A stretch of DNA of 26,226 nucleotides from CAYNWK01 sp964400875 (GTDB lineage: Bacteria > Chloroflexota > Anaerolineae > Anaerolineales > UBA4823), in contig CAYNWK010000053.1 of NCBI GenBank assembly GCA_964400875.1, forward strand, positions 1-26,226. The letters are read 5' to 3'. Below are positions 21,576 through 26,226 of the stretch, piece after piece. Made by a program: the position numbers and the translations under genes. Below the pieces are notes generated by a model. The model made no database searches, had not been told where the DNA came from, and saw only the letters and a list, made by a program, of their open reading frames with translations. The first letter of the stretch is position 1. Every line of letters begins with the position of its first letter.

Positions 21576-22607
21576 TCAGTCCAGTTGGACGCGCGGGTCC
21601 AGGTAGGAATACAATACTTCGGCGATCAGGTTCGCCAGGATGACGCTGACGGCGAGCAGCAAGAAGGCGCCTTGCAGCACGGGGTAGTCGCGCCGCCCGA
21701 CAGCCTCGAAGACCGCCCCTCCCAACCCAGGCCAGGAAAAGACCGACTCGATCTGGATGGCGCCGGCGACGGTAAAGCCCAGGTTGAGGGCGATCAGTGT
21801 CACCATGGGCAGCATGGCGTTCTGCAGGGCGTGATCCTTGAGGATCTGGAAGGTGCTCAACCCTTTCGCCTTGGCGGTCAAAATATAGTCCTCGGTGAGC
21901 ACGTCGATCAGTGTGCTGCGCATGATCAGCATGTACTCGCCCAGGAACACGATGGTGTAGGTGATGGTCGGCAACAGCATATGGCGCAGCAGGTCGGTGA
22001 GTTCGTCGCCAAAGGTGGCGAAGTTTGTTCCCGGGGTAAGCTTGCCGCCAATGGGCAGCCCCAGGCGGTGGCTGCCCCAGAAAAGCAAAATGATCCCCAG
22101 CCAGAAGGTCGGCAGGCTCCAGGCCAACAGGCTGCCGAGCAAGGCGGCGTAATCCACGGAGGTACGCGCACGCCAGGCTGCCACTATCCCCAGCCCCATG
22201 CCCAGAATGATCGACAAAATCTGCCCGACGCCGATCAGCAGAACTGTGTTCCACAACCGCTCGCCCAGGATCTGGGCCACCGGGCGGTTGGTGTGGTAGC
22301 TGATGCCCAGTTCGCCGCTCGCCAGGTTGCGGATATAAACGAATAGTTGCGTGTCCAGCGGGTTGATGGTGCAGCTGCCGAGCTCGAGCGGGTTGAGCGA
22401 CTCGAAGCAGTTGATCACCGGTTTATCCAGGCCGAAGCGCACCCGGATGGCTTCGACGGCCTCGCGGGTCAATCGAGGATCGTGGATGCCGGCCCGGGCT
22501 GGATCGCCGGGCAGCACTCGGAAGATGAAGAAATTGAGCACCATCACGAAAAGGACGGTGAGCAGCGCCCAACCGATTTTCCTCAGCAAGAACCGCAAAC
22601 GGTTCAC
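21576..22607 (-). CDS. Peptide ABC transporter permease, OppB/DppB type
   Basis: A 343-residue permease with about six membrane helices. The start resembles the family ('RKIGWALLTVLFVMVLNFFIFRVLPGDPA'; FRVLPGDPA is the marker). The EAA docking loop is 'KAKGLSTFQILKDHALQNAMLP' (read as KAKGLSTFQILKDHALQ). The outside loop carries two cysteines (CFESLNPLELGSC) that could form a disulfide. GTG 22607 is chosen because GAGG lies just upstream. The frame is open to a TTG at 22628. A stable hairpin separates this gene from the binding-protein gene. Confidence 0.9.
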   Translation of the reverse strand: MNRLRFLLRKIGWALLTVLFVMVLNFFIFRVLPGDPARAGIHDPRLTREAVEAIRVRFGLDKPVINCFESLNPLELGSCTINPLDTQLFVYIRNLASGELGISYHTNRPVAQILGERLWNTVLLIGVGQILSIILGMGLGIVAAWRARTSVDYAALLGSLLAWSLPTFWLGIILLFWGSHRLGLPIGGKLTPGTNFATFGDELTDLLRHMLLPTITYTIVFLGEYMLIMRSTLIDVLTEDYILTAKAKGLSTFQILKDHALQNAMLPMVTLIALNLGFTVAGAIQIESVFSWPGLGGAVFEAVGRRDYPVLQGAFLLLAVSVILANLIAEVLYSYLDPRVQLD

Positions 22608-22635
22608 CGGGACCTCATGGCCAGACAATATGCTA

Positions 22636-22682
22636 TGGAGGCGTCATCCCGGGCGAAGGCAGCGCCCAGAATGACACCTCCA
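22636..22682 (-). other. Intercistronic hairpin between binding-protein and permease genes
   Basis: TGGAGG and GTCAT (22636-22641, 22643-22647) pair with ATGAC and CCTCCA (22671-22675, 22677-22682) with one internal mismatch. An inner GGGCG/CGCCC (22651-22655, 22663-22667) extends the stem. There is no U-run, so it is not a typical terminator. Such structures after ABC binding-protein genes often stabilise the upstream mRNA part. The wording 'TGTCATTCTGGGCG' on the minus strand also resembles a dispersed intergenic repeat. Confidence 0.55.
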
Positions 22683-22703
22683 GGTAAATGGTGTGGTCGA
22701 GGC

Positions 22704-24434
22704 CTAGCGGACCGGCTCGATCACCACTAGAGAAGAAACGTCTTCCAACGCCACCTTGGCTTGATCGGTGATCCAGCCGGTGAAGCGGTCTGTCCGGTAA
22801 GCCTGGACAGCTTGCTCATAGTACGTAACGATGTAGGGCAGGTCGTCATGCACGATCTCCTGCATCTGCCAGATCAAATCCTGGCGGGTATCCTGATCGA
22901 GCTCGGTAGCCTGCTGGGCATAGAGGTCGTCATATTCGGGGTTGGAGTAAGCCGTTTCGCTGTTGCCGGTGGGGATCTCATCGGTGGTCATCACGCTTAA
23001 CAAGAAGCCTGGATCGGGGTCGGAACCCCAGCCCCATAGAATCACATCGAAATCGAAGGTCGGGCAGCAAACCGAAGTCAGCGCGTCCGGGTCAAGAGCC
23101 TGCAGTTCAAGCTTGACGCCGACCTGGTCCCACATCTCGCTAATTAATTCAGCCTCACGCTGGTAATTTGGGCTGTCGTTCGCCCAGTTCAAGCGAAACT
23201 CCAGCGGCTGTCCCCCGTCGGGCATCTCGCGCACCCCGTCATCATCAGTATCCAGGTAGCCGGCATCGTCGAGGATCTGGTTGGCGGTGTCAAGGTTGTA
23301 CTCATAATCCTGGATGCTGTCGTTGTACCACAAACCCAACCCATCGGGTATCAGGGTCAGTCCGGGGGTTCCTAAGCCAAGCAGCACCACGTCGATGATC
23401 TTTTGTTTGTCGGTGGCGTGGGCTAACGCCAGGCGCACGTCGTGGTCGCGCAAGGCCGGGTGACCGGAGCAGACGCCGTCGTCAGGAGGGCAGACCGCTT
23501 CGTCCGCCAGGTTGAATATGACATCAGCCAGAGAGGGCGCAAAAGGAGAACCGATCACGAGCTCGATGTTCGCCTCATCCCGCAAGGTAGGCACAGCGGT
23601 GTTGGCCATCTCCGTGATCATATCCACCTGCCCGGTGCGGATGGCCTGCACCAGGGCGTCGGGGTTATCGAAGGTCTGGAAGACCACTTCGTCGATCTTG
23701 GGCGGATACAGGTAGTGATCTTTGACGGCCTCCAGGTGGACGAACTCGTTCTGCTTGTACTCGACCAGCTTGAACGGCCCGCTGCCGATCATCTCCGGAT
23801 TTTCAAACTCGGCCGCAGCGTCGCCGGTTTGGGCGGACCAGATGTGTTCCGGGATCACGTAAAGGAACACCAGCTGGCTTTCCATGTTCGGGATGGCTTC
23901 GGTCAGGGTGATTACCACCGTGCTGTCATCGGGCGCTTCGACGCTGTCAAAATAGTCGGTGTAGACCGGCAGGAAAGGAAAGGCATCGCCTTGCTCCTGG
24001 TAAAAATTATAGGAAAAGGCGATGTCCCCGGCAGTGAGGGGCTCGCCGTCATGCCAGGTGATCCCATCGCGAATCTTGAAGGTCCAGACTAGGCCATCGT
24101 CTGAGGTGGTCCAGCTTTCGGCCAGTTCGGGGGTGTAGGTGCCGTCCAGCTGCAGCTGCACCATCGAGTCATAGACCAGTTCGAACAACGTGTAAGCCTC
24201 GGAGAGGACTGCCGTGCCCGGATTGAGCGTGTCGGGGCTGCCGGCCCAACCGATGCGCACAACCGCCGGCTCCGTCGAAGCAGGCTCTTGCGTGGGCGCG
24301 GACCCCGATGGAGCGGTCGCTTCCGCGCCGGCCGGCTGGGTGGCTCCCGTTACAGGCGTGGCTGGAGCGCCGCAGGCTGACAGTAGCAGGGACAGGATCA
24401 TCAAACCGAACAAACAAGCCTTGCTGACTTTCAT
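22704..24434 (-). CDS. Peptide ABC transporter substrate-binding lipoprotein
   Basis: A 576-residue extracytoplasmic binding protein of the SBP_bac_5 (DppA/OppA) family. Residues 1-21 are a lipoprotein signal with lipobox LLSAC and Cys21 as the lipidated residue. A Pro/Thr/Ala-rich linker follows to about 55. The mature domain shows typical blocks: 'GSPDTLNPG', 'PELAESWTTSDDGLVWTFKIRDGITWHDGEPLTAGDIAFSY' (seen as LAESW...TWHDGEPLTAGDI), 'GSGPFKLVEY' and 'ALAHATDKQKIIDVV'. An insertion CPPDDGVC and a CC pair (SVCCPTF) may form disulfides. ATG 24434 has GGAGG about eight bases upstream. The in-frame ATG at 24464 would add a non-signal extension. It is the first gene of the transporter operon. 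Confidence 0.92.
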   Translation of the reverse strand: MKVSKACLFGLMILSLLLSACGAPATPVTGATQPAGAEATAPSGSAPTQEPASTEPAVVRIGWAGSPDTLNPGTAVLSEAYTLFELVYDSMVQLQLDGTYTPELAESWTTSDDGLVWTFKIRDGITWHDGEPLTAGDIAFSYNFYQEQGDAFPFLPVYTDYFDSVEAPDDSTVVITLTEAIPNMESQLVFLYVIPEHIWSAQTGDAAAEFENPEMIGSGPFKLVEYKQNEFVHLEAVKDHYLYPPKIDEVVFQTFDNPDALVQAIRTGQVDMITEMANTAVPTLRDEANIELVIGSPFAPSLADVIFNLADEAVCPPDDGVCSGHPALRDHDVRLALAHATDKQKIIDVVLLGLGTPGLTLIPDGLGLWYNDSIQDYEYNLDTANQILDDAGYLDTDDDGVREMPDGGQPLEFRLNWANDSPNYQREAELISEMWDQVGVKLELQALDPDALTSVCCPTFDFDVILWGWGSDPDPGFLLSVMTTDEIPTGNSETAYSNPEYDDLYAQQATELDQDTRQDLIWQMQEIVHDDLPYIVTYYEQAVQAYRTDRFTGWITDQAKVALEDVSSLVVIEPVR

Positions 24435-24460
24435 CTCTCTTTCCTCCACAAAAAGATAAG

Positions 24461-24523
24461 CCACAAACAGTTTTGGTCAACCTAAAACCGTTTGTGGTCG
24501 CTTGTTTATGTGCCCATAAACAA
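24461..24523 (-). promoter_or_regulatory. Two inverted repeats in the leader of the transporter operon
   Basis: First repeat: CCACAAAC (24461-24468) and GTTTT (24470-24474) pair with AAAAC (24484-24488) and GTTTGTGG (24490-24497), one mismatch. Second: TTGTTTATG (24502-24510) and CATAAACAA (24515-24523), a perfect 9-bp repeat with a 4-nt spacer. They lie 27-90 bp before the binding-protein start. They could be operators or leader hairpins. No promoter could be fixed by eye. Confidence 0.5.
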
Positions 24524-25166
24524 CGAACTGGCAAGCTGCCGGTCGGCAGCCCCGTTGGGTGAGGGATGAACGTTTAGCTCATTGTCTTACGGTCTACCCC
24601 TCCTTGCTCATGAAATGAGTCAGTTGGCTCTTTGGGATTTACCATGCTAGGGCTAGAAATGGGGGTTTTTGGTGGTCCTTGCCCGCTACAAACCCCCACT
24701 CCTCCTCTTTTCCACGGTGATGCCCAATAGTCCAGCCGGGTTTACATATCTGGTGAGAGGGACGGGGCGTACACGTTATTCAATTGTCGGTTAGGCGGCG
24801 AATCGGGTCTGTAAGAAAATGGAGTCATGTTCGCCTTAATCAAGTATACGGGAAAAACAGAAATGCGCAATAACGAATTTTCACAAAAGTTTTCAGGAAT
24901 TGTCTAAAACCTGTCCAGATCAAGGCTCTTTGGTGTTGCCGTGGTGGGGCCAGATTAAGAAACCCTTGTGATTTGATTATCCCTTTGCATGGCGGGCAAA
25001 ACCGGATTGTCTTAAGGTAGAATCAAGCTCCCACCTCGCCATGCTGATCATCCCGGTAAGGCGACCGCACAAAACGGCCTCGCAACACCGGCGCACACCA
25101 TCCCCTCCCTTTGTGGGTCTTGTCAACCAAACAGGCTGCTGAAATTGATCTGATCGTGAAGACATT
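24524..25166. other. Gene-free stretch before the sulfatase gene
   Basis: About 640 bp with no credible gene. It includes small inverted repeats CTCAT/ATGAG (24607-24619) and TGGGGGTTT/AAACCCCCA (24660-24668 with 24690-24698), and an AT-rich zone around 24830-24910. It must hold the divergent promoters of the transporter operon and the sulfatase. TAGAAT at 25018-25023 is a possible -10 on the plus strand but has no good -35. Confidence 0.5.
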
Positions 25167-26226
25167 ATGAACCAACAGGCTTTTAATTTGTTCGTGAAAC
25201 GTTCGGTGCTGGCGTTTAGCCTAGCGCTTCTGGCGTTACTGCCTTTTCCGCATCAAGGGCGCTCCCAGCCGGCCAAGCCAAATTTTGTCGTCATCCTCGC
25301 CGACGATCTGGGCTATGGCGACCTGGGGGTCTACGGGGCAAAGCAAATCCAGACCCCGAACCTGGATGCTATGGCGGATGAAGGCCTGCGCTTCACCAAT
25401 TTTTATGCCAACTCGACCATTTGCACTCCGACCAGGGCGGCCTTGCAGACCGGCAGATACGCCATCCGGGTAGGGTTGGATTTCGTCATTCCGCTGGACG
25501 GACCGGGCAGCCAAAAGGGAATGCCCAGCAGCGAGATAACCTTTGCGGAGGCGCTCAAGGGCGCCGGATATGCCACCGCGATCATTGGCAAGTGGCACCT
25601 GGGACACCAGGATCAGTTCAATCCCACCCTGCACGGCTACGACACCTGGTTTGGCGTGCCGTATTCCAATGACTACAATAATGGAAATATCCCCCTGTAC
25701 CGGGACACGCAGATCATCGAAAATCCTGTCGACCAGGACACCCTGACCCAACGATATACCCAGGAAGCGCTGAATTTCATCGAGGAAAACGCAGGGACGC
25801 CATTTTTCCTGTATATGCCGCACACCGCCCCACACGTACCGCTGCACGTCAGCCCGGCCTTCAAAGGCCAGTCTCCGGCAGGGCTGTACGGCGACGTCGT
25901 CCAGGAGATGGATTGGAGCGTCGGCCAGGTCCTGGCTAAACTGAAGGAACTCGGCCTGGACCAGAACACCCTGGTGGTTTTTGCCAGCGACAACGGGCCG
26001 TGGATTTACCAGGGGGCTGACGGCGGCAGCCCGGGGCCGTTCTACTGCGGCAAGGGCAGCTTCTATGAAGGCGGCGTGCGCGTGCCCTTTATCGCCCGCT
26101 GGCCCGGGATGATCCAACCGGGCGAGGTGGTCGATGATCTCGCCGTCCTCTTCGATCTTTACCCAACGCTGATCCGGCTGGCTGGGGCCGCGGTTCCAGC
26201 AGACCGAGTGATCGACGCTCAGGACA
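25167..26226 (+). CDS. Sulfatase (arylsulfatase family), runs off the window
   Basis: 353 residues are visible, open to the window edge. An N-terminal signal peptide covers about residues 1-34. The sulfatase fold starts at NFVVILADDLGYGD with metal ligands Asp46/Asp47. The catalytic motif is CTPTR (86-90), matching C-x-P-x-R, in which Cys86 must be converted to formylglycine. Lys142 and His144 (GKWHLG), His219/His223 (MPHTAPH), Asp275/Asn276 (SDNG) and Lys296 (GKG) complete the active site. The protein would act outside the cytoplasm on sulfated sugars or aryl sulfates. The substrate is unknown. No formylglycine-generating enzyme is in the window. The Shine-Dalgarno before ATG 25167 is weak. 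Confidence 0.9.
   Translation, partial: MNQQAFNLFVKRSVLAFSLALLALLPFPHQGRSQPAKPNFVVILADDLGYGDLGVYGAKQIQTPNLDAMADEGLRFTNFYANSTICTPTRAALQTGRYAIRVGLDFVIPLDGPGSQKGMPSSEITFAEALKGAGYATAIIGKWHLGHQDQFNPTLHGYDTWFGVPYSNDYNNGNIPLYRDTQIIENPVDQDTLTQRYTQEALNFIEENAGTPFFLYMPHTAPHVPLHVSPAFKGQSPAGLYGDVVQEMDWSVGQVLAKLKELGLDQNTLVVFASDNGPWIYQGADGGSPGPFYCGKGSFYEGGVRVPFIARWPGMIQPGEVVDDLAVLFDLYPTLIRLAGAAVPADRVIDAQD

Noticed and set aside
20662..22254. N-terminal extension of the OppD-type ATPase reading across both permease genes
   Set aside because: The sequence is Arg/Ala-rich shadow of the permease frames. The family's natural start is at 20661 with an ATGA overlap.

Overview
The window looks like a draft or metagenome contig from a GC-rich bacterium, probably a Chloroflexota of the Anaerolineae type. 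This is inferred from the shikimate operon with an AroK-AroB fusion, a secreted protein ending in a YLPL-x-LRN tail, and the mix of peptide ABC transporter, sulfatase and TMEM175 genes. A run of exactly 100 Ns at 16137-16236 marks a scaffold join. No rRNA, tRNA, CRISPR array or transposase gene was seen.

Layout. (1) 1-2300: three small minus-strand genes of visibly lower GC (VOC/glyoxalase-like, ICMT-like membrane methyltransferase, TfoX-N-like) with palindromic intergenic DNA. (2) 2482-3762: a secreted protein of seven repeats, then a 585-bp gene-free stretch and a small membrane protein (4348-4857). (3) 4954-14204: a single plus-strand unit from chorismate mutase to dehydroquinase (aroH, DAHP synthase, tyrA, aroA, aroE, an aminotransferase, aroC, aroKB, aroQ). 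It encodes all seven shikimate-pathway steps plus the tyrosine branch. Most neighbours overlap or nearly touch. (4) 14268-16133: a DUF2268-like metalloprotease gene divergent from a MerR/TipAS regulator gene. (5) 16237-18593: flavodoxin (cut by the gap), an 8-TM protein and a TMEM175-like channel. (6) 18662-24434: a five-gene peptide ABC transporter operon on the minus strand. (7) 25167-end: a sulfatase running off the window.

The most striking element lies ahead of the aro operon. A consensus promoter (TTGACA-N17-TACAAT) is followed by a 26-codon leader peptide with six Phe/Tyr codons in eight positions. Three mutually exclusive RNA pairings follow, ending in a strong intrinsic terminator. 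This is a complete leader-peptide attenuator. It would let uncharged tRNA-Phe and tRNA-Tyr switch on the whole pathway, in addition to feedback on the DAHP synthase.

The second notable system is the TipAS locus. Both divergent promoters have a 19-bp spacer containing the same ACGTTACGT core, which is the geometry expected for MerR-family control. The regulator gene also has a strong internal Shine-Dalgarno and ATG that would make the ligand-binding domain alone, as in Streptomyces tipA.
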